Source: Branchiostoma floridae (taxonomy: Eukaryota; Chordata; Leptocardii; Amphioxiformes; Branchiostomatidae). Taken from it: a DNA stretch of 64,000 nt. Positions 34,501 through 47,168 of the stretch are shown here, one piece after another. The notes under the pieces are model-generated. The model saw only the letters and a program-made list of their open reading frames with translations, made no database searches and had not been told where the DNA came from. How positions within the stretch are numbered: the first letter of the stretch is position 1; the number at the start of each line of letters is the position of its first letter. The position numbers and the translations under genes are program-made. The stretch is from the NCBI RefSeq assembly GCF_000003815.2, contig NC_049979.1:8830985-8894984 (forward strand), read 5' to 3'.

Positions 34501-35940
34501 CACCGACAAGGGAGACACGTGTGTACAGCTATGTAATGTATTTGTGTTGCCAAAAATATAATGTATGCAAATACGATATTTGACATATCAATACATGTGA
34601 CCTCCTTCGGTCAGTTGAGTGGTAAATCACAACTATCAATATAACGTTAACGTTATATATTTGATCAATATATGAAGTGTAGAAAATCAAAAGGTGAAAC
34701 CAGGCTTTTGTAGAGTTTTCAGTCTACCGCACATGAAAAACAATTGTCAGTGCTAGATCTTAAGCTACGTCAGGTTTTTTCTTCCATAATTTGGAAGCCT
34801 CAATCCTGGCTATAATGATTATTCAAGGTCCGTCCGCACTTTACACAAAGGGAATACTGAGTTCCTCTTGGAACAAAGAAGTACAGACTGCCCTATCCAT
34901 CTGTATTTTCAGCACAGTCTTACCTCTGTAACATGACCTTACATGAAGTGTGAGCAGAATAAAACCTCACTGCAACAGATGTCTGTAAGTATAAGTCCGT
35001 CGTCTGTTAACCAACTGTTTTACATTGAGTAACGTTACGTCGACACCACAAAGAACTGTAACCATATTAGAAACGTTACAAAAGGGTGAAAGTGTCTGAT
35101 GCTTGGTTGGTGGGTTCCATGCGTTTCAAACGGACAGTACCTTGAATAATCGTGGCCAAACACAAACACACACAGAACTTCTAATGTTACTGTTATTGTT
35201 ACATGAAGCTTCTTGGAAGGACCCAAACATATTGTTTCCCAATTGATTGTTCTCAAGTCTAATAACTAAGTTTTAGCCGACTTTAATTGGTCGAATGAAT
35301 TATACAAGCTTCAGTGGCTTACAACAATGGGGTTTTATGCTCTGAAACCTTTAGAAATTAGAGCAAAGACCAGAAACGGCAAAGTAGCTACACTACATTT
35401 GTATTCAGCCCTGAGCATAGTATGCTAGACCTGGCATGCATGAAAGTTCTATTTTACCATAGCAGAAACCACCCCACTTGTGGATTTGCAGACTGGATTT
35501 AGAATGGTGAATTTTGACTGCTGCATCAAAATGACCCGGAGGCGACAATTGCTCAAAACGACAGAGAATATTACTCCAAACATCATACATGGCCCATCAT
35601 TTTGTACCGCACAATGTATTATCATAATAGCATGCAGCCGTGAGATTATAGTAGGTTAACAAAAAGAAATTTGAATAAAAATAAAAAAAAATGTTCTGTT
35701 CTGTTCTGTTAGTTAGAGTCAACAGACTGATCGCTCTGTTTGGATAATGAAATGTATGAATCTATAGTAGAAAATCTGAAATGCAAGGAGAGGTAAGATA
35801 GATTAATCCGCTATAAAGGTGAGTGGGTACAGGTGCCATCATTGATGTAAAAATTATATCGACTTACCCTTAATACCACTGGCAAGTGAAAGGCCGTGGG
35901 GAAATATCACTAGGTCAGTAACTACAGTTCTGCACAATGA

Positions 35941-36017
35941 AAAGCGGCCTACGGGCCGATTTGAGTTTCTCATGAATAAATAAAGATGCAAACAAACAAA
36001 CCAACAAACAAACAATT
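35941..36017 (+). mobile_element. LINE 3' tail fragment with (CAAA)n end
   Basis: GCGGCCTACGGGCCGATTTG, then TTTCTCATGAATAAATAAAG and a run of CAAA units. This looks like the last part of a non-LTR 3' UTR plus its simple-repeat tail. Confidence 0.45.
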
Positions 36018-37511
36018 AGACTGATATACAATCAGAGGTCCCAACTTTCACTCGTGACTTAATTACTCTCAACCCCCGAAGAGCTACGTGTCACAGTTAT
36101 CTACCACTCTAAAGTCACAACCGCACTAGCATGTCCAGAACACGAGGTATCAAAACCGGTGTCTGAGGAGATTTTTGGGGTGTTTTTATCTTAGAAAGCT
36201 GTCGAAGGCTCAAAAATCGAATTGTTTCTTCAGACTTGCCAACGGCTACCAATATTTCAAATCTATAACGTTAATAATATAAAAATTCACCCACCACTTT
36301 TCGAGTTATATCGTTAACCTATACAAACAGACAACACACACCCGAAAACATAATATTTCTAACGAAGGAAATAATGAGGCAACACATAAGGGGGAAAAGT
36401 CCAGCCATGGAAGCTTGCTATGATGGAGGTGACAGCATGCAACAGTTTGACGGGCGTGACCTAACGGCGATATGTGAGATTCCGTACCCTATGACACAGT
36501 TGGACCGTAGTAACGTAACGTTAACTGACCGAAGAGAAATAAGGAGTTCAAGAGGAGCAGTTTCAACTGGAACGAGACCCCTGCCAGTAGTAACCGAAGA
36601 ACTCTACCCTACACTACTCTAAACACGAACATCCTGTCAACCTTCCCCTGATTCAGTGAGGCAAGCAAGGAGCAATCTATCCTGGCGTGCCTGCAAAAAC
36701 GGTCATTAAGCGTTTTAAACATTGATTGAATAAGCTTTGGGAGGGCAAAAATTTGAAGGAAAAAAACGAAGCACAAGACAAGTTGCAAAGCCTGCCAATA
36801 TGTCAAACCTGAGGATAAATGAGGAGGCGAAAGGTGAGATATCCGGGTGAAATTTATTTTCCGCTCACAGGCCTACGAAGGCGCTGAAAATGTGCAATGA
36901 CACAATTCCTGGCAAATGACAGACTCTGTCCACTGTGAATACAATGACTATTTCCTCATTTCTCTTCTAGTATATAGAAAGCCAACGACACTGTGACCTT
37001 CGTGACCAGTTTCGCCGATATGACTCATGTCATCCCCTGTCAAACCTGATCGCCGCCGGCATAGCGCATTCTGCCCCCGTAACAGACTAGCGCTTCAAGC
37101 CAAACTCGATTTTTGCTGCATCTTTAAAGATCATATCATTAACTCCCACTTACCTTTTACACACCGCTGGCCTCTCTGACAAGATCTTGATCCTGTCAAA
37201 GGTCGGCGTAGGTTTATTGCCATAGCCTGGCTTGTCACCAGCTAGTAGCCAATAGTACCACAAGTAGATCTTATTTTTAGAGAATATGACCCATTTGCCC
37301 ATTAAGGCCGAATAAAAGTAGATTTATGATCAATTGAATTTGTGACAGTTTTTCACCCAAAATTATACATCGTCATGGACCACCTGATTGAAGACTGCGT
37401 CGTGTCAACTCACGTCTTGTCTTTTTCTGTTTTGAAATATGCTCCAGCACTTCGATGTGGCGAGTTCACTCCAATTAAACCAGCGAGACCTGCGTCACTT
37501 ATACCGCCTGT

Positions 37512-37630
37512 AGCCTGGATACCAGCACTGTTAGCTCCCCCCACCAGCTGATCGGTAACCCTACCAGCACAGAGCCGACTATTCCTGAAGCCTGGTACAG
37601 CTAACAGTGCTGGCTGACATCCAGGCTATC
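37512..37630. repeat. Inverted repeat, about 27-bp arms
   Basis: AGCCTGGATACCAGCACTG with GTTAGCT on the left, and AGCTAACAGTGCTGGC with ATCCAGGCT on the right, separated by about 65 bases. Probably a small foldback element. Confidence 0.75.
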
Positions 37631-38492
37631 TGGCCACGACCCATGCCTGCAATTCCGGGGTTATCTCCGGTTACAGGAAAAGTGGGGCAAAGGTAAAGAA
37701 CAAGGAAATGTTTTGGTAATCTCTGGCTGGAAACGGGGAAATATCGTTCGCTGTGCCATATGAAAATAACCATGACCAGAGGCTTTTGTAAACAAAGTGT
37801 GAGGTACGATGACACAACCTTAACTCTCCTACAATTTATATACATGGATGATGGATATATCCTGCCAAGTTTCCCCTGATTTAGTGAGGCCATGCCGAAG
37901 AAGCAAGCGAAGGAGACCCTTACTCAGCGATCTGTCGCTCGGGTGTTCCTGCAAAGGAACAAGGAAATGTTTCACCCAATGCAGCATTAGTATCAATAAC
38001 CATGACCATCGACCTGTAAACAAAATGTGCAATATGGTGTCATTTCCAATGTAAGTTTTTGATCTAACGTTATTACTCTATTGATTGCGTTACCATTGTT
38101 AAGTTAACGTTACTACTAACTTACTAGTATTTTCTCACATTCCCGGAGGCGCTAGTGAATAACGCGGAAGCAAGCCGTTGTAAAGTCCCCTTGTTTCCGG
38201 TAGCCTACTAGAGGAAAGCTATCTCGTATCTGGGACTTTCGAAGCTTCGTGATGATCAAGCGTCACAGAAACAAATCTCCACAAATGGACTGTCAACAAA
38301 CTTCCATTACAACTAGAGCGAACCACTTAACGCATTCCTCGGTTCGTCGGGAAGTTGGACAAAACAGTGGCTGACAAAAGTGGATGAGAAGTGCTCTACG
38401 ATTTCAAATCGTTCTACCGACACAACAAAAGTCGCATTCATACGCTATGAATATCGTTGTACAGTGTAATAAGGTGTCTTCAACTTATGATG

Positions 38493-38698
38493 TAACGTTT
38501 GTTAACCTTTATCCGAGGGGTAACGGATATTCGTTATATTTAAAATCAAGGTATTCAATGATATTAAGTCGACGGACGGTGGTTTCAAATTACAATACTT
38601 TGGATTTGAAACTACCGTCTGTCGACTTGGTATCGCTACATACATTTCAATTACAACAGATATAAGATACCCCGCGGATAAAAGTGAACTAGCGTTAG
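38493..38698. mobile_element. Foldback element, about 206 bp palindrome
   Basis: The core arms AAGTCGACGGACGGTGGTTT and AAACTACCGTCTGTCGACTT flank a loop of under 25 bases. Imperfect pairing continues outward through TTATCCGAGGGGTA / TACCCCGCGGATAA to TAACG ends. Almost the whole element is one hairpin; no coding capacity. Confidence 0.8.
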
Positions 38699-39135
38699 AA
38701 ACATGACACAAAAACAGTGACTTTGTTTTTATGCTTTGATCGCTCAGATACTACAATGCAAACGTTACCTGTGTCTCAGCCAAAGCAATGATACGTAATA
38801 AACTGTCACACCGTCGGATCAAGTTCCTGTAAAACGCGGTTGAATAGGTTTAAATGACCCACCATACTACATATATTTCACTCTCATATCATCATATAGC
38901 AATTTGGAAATGCCCTTAGATGTGCTTCAAGAACGCTGTGCTGCGGTGACGAGTGCTGCTCATGCTGTTCTGTGATTCTCGAGGCCTCGGCCATTCAAGG
39001 TTTGAACAAATCAACGTGTTCTGAATTAAAACCTAAGCTTCTTCAACTTTAGGGTTATCTATTGCCACTCGGAACAAAGATCTGACTTTGAATAGTCTAC
39101 TGTCGGCCACATGCTAAGCTAAAGCGTATAACCTA

Positions 39136-40055
39136 ACATTATTGTGCTTTATGAATATATGAAGTTTATTGCATATTATCATATAGCCAGGCGCCGCGGA
39201 CCAATCAGAAGGCCCCGTTCCACGTTGGTTATGACGCCGTAACACGTAGATTCAGGCCAGNNNNNNNNNNNNNNNNNNNNNNNNNNNNNNNNNNNNNNNN
39301 NNNNNNNNNNNNNNNNNNNNNNNNNNNNNNNNNNNNNNNNNNNNNNNNNNNNNNNNNNNNNNNNNNNNNNNNNNNNNNNNNNNNNNNNNNNNNNNNNNNN
39401 NNNNNNNNNNNNNNNNNNNNNNNNNNNNNNNNNNNNNNNNNNNNNNNNNNNNNNNNNNNNNNNNNNNNNNNNNNNNNNNNNNNNNNNNNNNNNNNNNNNN
39501 NNNNNNNNNNNNNNNNNNNNNNNNNNNNNNNNNNNNNNNNNNNNNNNNNNNNNNNNNNNNNNNNNNNNNNNNNNNNNNNNNNNNNNNNNNNNNNNNNNNN
39601 NNNNNNNNNNNNNNNNNNNNNNNNNNNNNNNNNNNNNNNNNNNNNNNNNNNNNNNNNNNNNNNNNNNNNNNNNNNNNNNNNNNNNNNNNNNNNNNNNNNN
39701 NNNNNNNNNNNNNNNNNNNNNNNNNNNNNNNNNNNNNNNNNNNNNNNNNNNNNNNNNNNNNNNNNNNNNNNNNNNNNNNNNNNNNNNNNNNNNNNNNNNN
39801 NNNNNNNNNNNNNNNNNNNNNNNNNNNNNNNNNNNNNNNNNNNNNNNNNNNNNNNNNNNNNNNNNNNNNNNNNNCACCATATACACCTCGGGCCGGGGCA
39901 TTAACCCTTTATTCATGCCCCATTGGGGCTAAATGCAGTCAGTTATATATATATCAGAAAAACATTATTGTGCTTTATGAATATATGAAGTTTATTGCAT
40001 ATTCATGCCCCATTGGGGCTAAATGCAGTCAGTTATATATAGATCAGAAAAGAGT
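39136..40055. repeat. Direct repeats on both sides of the assembly gap
   Basis: ATTATTGTGCTTTATGAATA and the 20 bases after it occur both at about 39138-39180 and 39965-40003. TTCATGCCCCATTGGGGCTA with its continuation occurs at about 39913-39958 and again at 40003-40050. Either a tandem repeat that defeated assembly or a mis-joined haplotype. Confidence 0.7.
39261..39874. other. Assembly gap (N)
   Basis: 614 undetermined bases. Any frame crossing it is meaningless. Confidence 0.99.
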
Positions 40056-41013
40056 TCCCATATTTTGAACATCTTAATGCAACGGATACATTTCTATTTT
40101 TGATGCGCCTAGATAAACCCTATATATATATGAAGCCGCGCCCTCTGGCGTAACACAGCGATTTCACAGGCTCGTCACTGAGCACGAAAGCATGCCAAAA
40201 CACCTCGGGGTATTTTGGCTTTCGGGTCATAGCTTTTCCGATAACTGTTGTTTTTTGTCAGTATACGACATTACGATTCACTGAATATACGCCATATCCT
40301 GGTATAACAAGAACGCGCATTGTGTATCTATTATCTTGGCAGCAAAATTTGATAGAATATCGAGAGTAAACCTACACGTTAATGATATGTGCAATCTCAC
40401 AGATCACCGTGTGTGTTTATCTGGGGCAATGATGTCTCAATTTTCCTATTGGGTGGGGCCCTTATCGCACCTCAGGTAACCAATGCAGTAGACCAACGAC
40501 AGTTCTAATCACCGATGCAGTCTGCACCTTTTGTGGTGTCGGAAACACAAATCTCATATCAGTTCGTCACATTTACTCCTGATTCGAACTGGCCAGTCGG
40601 CATAACACGAGTAAATCGCGCCCTCAGGCATAACATGCCGCTTTCTCAGGTGTTCACCCTCAATACGTCACAGTGTCATGACCTGGGTCAATTTACAACA
40701 GGTAATGACCACAGTGGGTTACCATTTATTTAGCACCCTACCCCACCCCACCCGTGTTCTGTAACACCACAATTTGTGTCAGAAACACAGTTCCCCGCTC
40801 GTCACGTTTAACCCTGTTCTACGTGTGTCCCTGCCACTTTATGTCCTCAGTGCGGCCAGCCATGACCAGTACCACGTGACGAAGTCAGAAAACTCGCCGA
40901 GCAACTTGTATACATTGTATGAAAAAGCTAAAAACCACACGGCGGGTGCACCCTGTGGGATATGACAAGTACAGGCTGCCTGCTTATCACGGCATGGTCT
41001 TCTGCCAGTCGTC

Positions 41014-44000
41014 ATGCGAATATGGTCCTATCTTCTTCAGTTCGAGATTGTCGTCTTTGTGCTCGCGCTAGGCCATTTTGGGCTGTTGATGCTGTATGAG
41101 CCACCAGCCTCGACACCGAGGGCCGACTGTTGCTGTGAAGAAAGAGTTCAACGACAAGACACTGACGGAGAATGGCGACTGATAAAACTGAGGTCAGTGA
41201 CATAATACCAACGTTACACGAACGACGCTCACGAAGGGTTCTTATGAACTCTGTTCTGTCTTGATACCAAGCTATGTCTTGTCTGTCCTTCATTGTAAGT
41301 TGTTGCATTATAATGAAATGTTTTATTGCAAATCATGCCCATGGAACTAATTGCAAATTATAAGCAATCTGACGACGTGTTAACAGCTGACGTAACGTGT
41401 TACATTCTTGTTACATTCAATCTCACAACAGCTCAGTTGGTTGACCCTGGCTATGTCTACCCAGGCAACATATCGAGAATGTAACTATTAACGTTACAAG
41501 TCATTGATAATGCAAGTGTTGTACAATTCTTCAGACATGCCAAAGGGACACAAACGTACAATTAGTATCTGACAAAACATGAAAATAATGAAAAATAATC
41601 GATGTGGTGTATATCATTACTGAAGTTCCAATGGATCCAGGTAAGTGTCCGGTAGGAAGATAGTTTACTAACTCTACCCAATGACGTTATATCTCATGTA
41701 ACGTCCTTGCTCTGGCACAAAGAAAATTGCTCGCATTGCCCCTGGCGAGATTCCCATTGTTCGTCAGTAATGGTACAACTTATGCTCGTGTCCAGCCACG
41801 TCCACAGGAATGCAGCTCAGACAAGTTATATCATTGCGGATCATGCAGTCTGAACTTCGTTCTTGTTGTTAACGTTCGCGCCTTGTAGTGCCTAGTGGCA
41901 CATGGCAATGCCTAGTAGTGGTACATAGGGCAGCGGGTGTCCTTGATATCTATACTAGAGTACAAATGTGTATTCTTACAGAGAGGGCTAGGGGTTGCTA
42001 GCCCTTCTTGATGCACCTCCTCGAAAACGGACTCCCATTTTACTTCCCTTCCGAAAGACGGATGCAGTCCCAACCGAGATACCCTTTCCAGCATTTGAAC
42101 TCGGGGCTCCCAGTTAAAGCTAATTAGAACCACGAGCTATGATGGACATTTCTTTTGAGTTAACGTCTTCTGTAATTATCTTATAGCCCGGTGGTTGACG
42201 AGACACGAGAGAAGCTGTTGGTAAACAAGTCATTACAAACCTTAGCAGCTACAGAACACGCGCCAACGACTGTTGTAAAGCCGGTAAAGAAGGAACCTGG
42301 GTCGGAGAGGTGGAAGGTGTCTCTGTGGGGAGGGTTCGACTTCACGACAATCCGGTCCATAAGGTAAATCATTTCTTTATCATCTTTACTTGTAACCTAA
42401 GATGTTGAATACACTATCAACGTTGGTTTATGGCGTCGGTTCCGTGTACAGAATGTTTTGTAATATGTAGTCATAAACTCTGTCATATGTAAGCATAATT
42501 ATTCATCCGTTAGTTTTATACATTAAAAAATACATCTCAAAATACATTCAGATATTACATAAAGTTATATATTTGTTTACAGTTTGTTTTTACTTGTAGT
42601 CTTCGAGTGTTGCCCTTGTAAAGGATGTATTGGTTCTGCAAATAGATAAATACATAGATAAAAGAAACATCTTAAGATACAATGCTGAATCGCGGAAATA
42701 AACCGTCCATTGATTTTGCAGAGGATCCGTCTTGAAGGATACGAAAGTCGCCACCCACTGGTACTGCTCCCGGACCAACATGCCGCTACACTCCACCTTC
42801 AAGTTCTATGATGGAAAACAACAACACAGGGTCATGAGAGGGACATACCAGTATTTACCACCGGCAAGTACATGTACTACAATATGGTTTAACGTGCGAA
42901 GCGCACCACAACGTCAAATCCAGTGTGATTTGGCAACATCAAAGATACACTTCACATATTTTGGAGTTGGTCAGATTCCTTAATCTTTGACTATGGAGAC
43001 AAAAAAACTGTAGGTATGGGATAAACAATTCATCCACCGACAAAGTCAAGTAGGTTAGGGTTGTGCTTAGCTCTAAAGTGTGCGCTAGTGTGATCTGTTT
43101 TAGGCTGTAAGAAAACAACGAAGAAACACAATTCCAATGTTTCGTGATGTTAATGAGCCACGAATAGCTACGTGTTGTAATCAACCAGCGCATTTTGGCG
43201 AATATGTTTCTGGTGCCCTGAAATTATGAAATCTTTTCCATGTCCAGGAAACACAGTTTCCCGAAAAGCTGTACCGAACCTGTAGTGTTGTTGGCAACGG
43301 CGGGATCCTCAGTGGCACAGGCTGTGGCAGCCAGATCGACTCCGCTGACTACGTTTTCAGGTAGGAACTTTTCATCCAGCGTAAAATTTGCAAAAGACTT
43401 TCTATTGCTGAATCAATCTCGTCTTATTATTACTATGTAACAAAATTACTGCGATGGCAAAAGCAGAGTAAATGGCTGTATACAGAGAATGTTCTAAAAC
43501 GTTGCACTTAACTCATGCTATTCCGTACAACATAGAATGCACACAGGTAGTCTACTTGTTAAACACTAGTGTTATAACGTTAAGTTCCTCACGCACAATG
43601 ATTAAAAAAGAGTCAGGGTTAAGGGAACACAATCATAAACCAAACGTGCCCGGCTTTCAGAATCAACCTACCTCCTGTGAGTGGAGACGTTGGTAGGAAG
43701 GCGAGCTTCGTCACCATCAATCCTTCTCTTCTAACAGAACAGTAAGTATGAGTGGAAAGTATCTTCTGGCATAGTTCAGTCTTAACAGTACTAGTGTGTG
43801 AGGGAAGAGGGTCATCTCTCATTAGCGACAGACAAGAGTGAGCGTGAAGGAAAATAACGATCTAGGATTTGACAAATCAGATGATAGGCGAAACGGGTGT
43901 CGTTTCTTACGTCCCAGTATTAACTGAGTATGGATAGCGTATATAGATATTGGTACCGTAAATTGCCGACTAATATATTTCTCTTGAAACCTGACAAAGA

Positions 44001-45173
44001 CAGGGGGCAAAATGTACAGGAGCTGTCGACCGAAGGAAACAAAAAACCCTGACTTTGTCATACAAACTCCATAATCCTTATTGATATGTCCTGTACACCA
44101 TGAACATGCATATGATATGACGATCATTTTCTGTCCCAGTTATGGTTCGCTCAAATCGGACGACGGGAGACAGAACTTCACTGCTATGCTTGACTCCTAC
44201 CTCGGAACGACCACCTTCTACACGCACCCGTTTTCCAACATCAACAGCANNNNNNNNNNNNNNNNNNNNNNNNNNNNNNNNNNNNNNNNNNNNNNNNNNN
44301 NNNNNNNNNNNNNNNNNNNNNNNNNNNNNNNNNNNNNNNNNNNNNNNNNNNNNNNNNNNNNNNNNNNNNNNNNNNNNNNNNNNNNNNNNNNNNNNNNNNN
44401 NNNNNNNNNNNNNNNNNNNNNNNNNNNNNNNNNNNNCCACTGTGTTTACAAGAGTTGAGGCTGAAAAGTAGACGGAAATGACTGTCTTTGTCAGTAGTTG
44501 GTTGATTGTGTCATAAGCCTGCTTGAAAATGAAAATTCTTGGGGCATCACAATCGCACGACGGCCGACGACAAATGTGACAGCGCTGTAACACAAACTGT
44601 CAGCCTGGGTACCATCCTTCGTGGGGACGGTTGCGTTGGCTCATCACTCTCTTCACTGTGGTTAGGAAGCGAAAAGAATGGCCTAGCGGTAAATACAGAT
44701 ATAGATACCCAGGCCGCCAAAACAGGTGGTTAGACATTTGAAAACGTGTTTATTTCTCAGACTCCTGCGTCCCATGTTTTCCAGGTCTGCTGGTGGTGAC
44801 CATCGCCATCGCCATGTGTGAGGAGACCCACGTGTACGGCTTCTGGCCCTTCAGCACGGATCTGGACGGGAAGCCGCTCAACTACCACTACTACGACCGC
44901 GCGGTCACCCTGGGCAGGAGGGTCGTCTCACGGAAGAACCAGTGGACGGTGGTGGAGATGAACAAATATCACAAGATGAAGACAGAGCACGACAGACTGT
45001 CCAGGCTGCACGAGATGGGCGTGGTCCGGATGCACGTGGGGACGTGTGACGTCACAGATAGTACAGAGGACAAGCGAAACATACAACACGACATTGAGAC
45101 ACAAACTGAGAGAAAACTGCAATCTCAAAAAGTCGTCAACCAAAGTAGCTTTAGAGAAGACAATTCCACATGA
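41014..45173 (+). CDS. Alpha-2,8-sialyltransferase (ST8Sia-like), interrupted by a gap
   Basis: Visible exons: 41014-41192, 42187-42363, 42722-42863, 43248-43360, 43661-43741, 44140-44249 (runs into the gap), 44785-45173. Type II Golgi topology: short cytosolic tail, then a membrane anchor (FEIVVFVLALGHFGLLMLY) and a stem of about 90 residues. Sialylmotif L is CSVVGNGGILSGTGCGSQID; sialylmotif S is GLLVVTIAIAMC..THVYGFWPF; motif III is HYYD; motif VS is HKMKTEHDRL with its His and Glu. These define CAZy family GT29, ST8 branch. The end LHEMGVVRMHVGTC resembles the ST8Sia I/V/VI group that adds sialic acid to gangliosides or O-glycans; the exact acceptor is inference. Between HYYD and the VS histidine it has about 23 extra basic residues compared with what I recall of ST8Sia I. 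Exon 3 uses a GC donor (CCG|GCAAGT). The gap hides the end of exon 6 and possibly a further exon. Confidence 0.9.
44250..44436. other. Assembly gap (N) inside the sialyltransferase gene
   Basis: 187 undetermined bases begin within exon 6, after THPFSNINS. Confidence 0.99.
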
Positions 45174-45307
45174 GGGTTTCGGGATCGTCTATTTTTGATA
45201 TTCAAAAATATGCATGTTACTATATATAAGTTCAGTGTCGTACCCTATTTATTGTTACCCTATTGATTGTCTATTTATTTCTGTCTCACTTAGGCCACGT
45301 TGATTTG

Positions 45308-45560
45308 ATTATATGGATGACATCCGCGCTCGCACCAATTTTCGGCCATTTTCAAAAAAAAAAGTTTTCGACCACACAATAAATTGTGCAAAGCAGCTGT
45401 AAAATGAGCACAAATATTCCGTGGATTGAAATAAAAAGTATCAGAAAGCAGATAACTAATGCCATAGAATGCCAAAATGAATCTAAAGTCAAAGAATAAG
45501 ATGTAAAAGGACAGAAATAAAAAAAATCTATTTTTGGTTGGGGGAGGTACCAGTACAGAA
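45308..45560 (-). repeat. Dispersed repeat shared with 29010-29245
   Basis: On the minus strand it carries CAATCCACGG, CAGCTGCTTTGCAC, GGTCGAAAACTTTTTTTT and GCGGATGTCATC, collinear with the OST-alpha intron copy. The open frames here belong to this repeat. Confidence 0.65.
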
Positions 45561-45569
45561 AATCCAGGT

Positions 45570-47168
45570 CCAGAGGATCATTTCCAGGTCCGGGCACGAA
45601 CCTGGACCGGATTGTTTGTGGAAACTTGAGAACTGGCAATACTCAAAACAATGGTAATTGGTCAATTTTGCTACAAAGGAATCTGTTTGGTGCATTTTAG
45701 AATCCCATCTCCATGTAATAAAGGCTAACTGTCTCTGCACCTTTGACTGTAGATATTTGGTGCAATTGACTATAAACTCTACTTGACTTCGCTCTTGTTG
45801 TCTTCTTGGCCCCCCGGTTAGACCCCAAATGGCTGCCGACATAGTGCGTCCATTTTGTAATTGGCGAAATCTGAACGTTCCTCTGTTGTTGTTTTTTCAG
45901 GTCTGTTTTTTTTCGGATTGGTCCAAGAAGAAAAAAATGTTTTGCACCCGTATGATGTACTGGTCCCTACACCTATCCAAATATCCAAATGCCAAGATAA
46001 TCCTTCAGGAAGCACACAATCTTTTTGCCAGTTCGCCTAATTAGGAACACCTCAGACTGATTCAGCAGCTCTTACCTTACGAGTGGGTGGGTGAAAACTG
46101 CCTTTATGAAGGTCAGTTGGCTATGTTACCGCAGCTTCAGTACGAAAGTAAAATTTTCCCCAATAAATGATGAGACACTATACAAATACGTCAAACACGT
46201 CAGCAAAAGCCGTCTAGTTATAAGACTATAGCCTCGTTTATTTATTAATTATTATTTATATTATAATTATTGATGATATATATATATATATATAGCCAAA
46301 GTTATCCAACTATAGCTATTGACTCGTTGGATCAACGATGTTTAGGTTAAAAAAAATACTGTACTACTATGGGACTCATTGGTCCTGTCAGATAGAGCCT
46401 CAATTCCAGAAACAGTCTTAATGGTTTGAATTAGCTACCTGGCATTGGTATTCAAACATATAACAAGGTACAGTAGTCAGTAACGATTTCAGATTCTATT
46501 TATTTCTCTTGAGTTACTTGAGTACTCCAAGACAGGGAAAAGTTGAGAGGAAATAGATGACATCTCAATTTATATAGTCAAACCTCTTGTATCTCAAGAC
46601 CAGCCAGTCTGGTAATAAAACATAAAACAACACGCTCTCGACTCAGCACTTGTTGATGAAAGCGTTAAGGTGATGGAAGTATCAACGTGTAGCTCCTAGC
46701 AATCGACGATTCAAAACTCACTTTTCGTTCGTCTGGAGATATTTGTCAATTTTGCCGATGTCTCTCTCTATCTCTCTACTAATTACCTAGTGCTTAATAC
46801 AAAAGACTAGCTCCCACGATGTTGGGAAAAGCGACTTCTGTTCAAGCATATTCTCTATACCATGACAAAGTCAAAAGCGATGAGGCCGCCTCTTCAGCGT
46901 GAGGACGGGAGCTGCGTGGGACAATGGCGCACAGATGGCGCTGGCAGACACGCCGCCTTGAAAGAAGCTCTCCCGACAGTCTTCTGTTCCACACTACCAT
47001 AAAAGTCAGGTACGATCAGCTTTTTTCTCATATCGTCGTAGAGGTGTCGATACCAGTGCGCTATACTGGCTAGCTGTTCTGAAGGAAAACAACTTGCGGT
47101 AAGCGACTTGATTTTCTGTTTGCACTTTTCACTTTTCTTGAGAGACGTTTCCTTCAGTACCAGGCGAG
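45570..47168. other. Fer2-like upstream region, no other gene
   Basis: Includes an AT repeat near 46273-46294 and a (TCTC)n stretch near 46760. CCATAAAAG near 46997-47005 is a weak TATA-like site about 165 bases above the bHLH ATG. Confidence 0.4.

Larger units (their letters stand above)
32275..41013. other. Gene-poor 8.7 kb with repeats and an assembly gap
   Basis: Apart from the repeat elements and the gap listed separately, I see no exon with recognisable homology on either strand. The frame at 36374-36622 has no motif. The OST-alpha promoter should lie just above 32274 and the sialyltransferase promoter just below 41014; no clear TATA box marks either. Between 40130 and 40860, phrases such as CGCGCCCTC..GGC.TAACA recur, suggesting old diverged repeat units. 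Confidence 0.45.

Noticed and set aside
36374-36622. 82-residue plus frame in the gene-poor region
   Set aside because: No motif, no splice context, no homologue recognised.
39179-39916. 245-residue minus frame
   Set aside because: Almost entirely N from the assembly gap.
44078-44593. Frames crossing 44250-44436 other than the sialyltransferase frame
   Set aside because: Open only because N is not a stop; the real exon here is defined by family homology.
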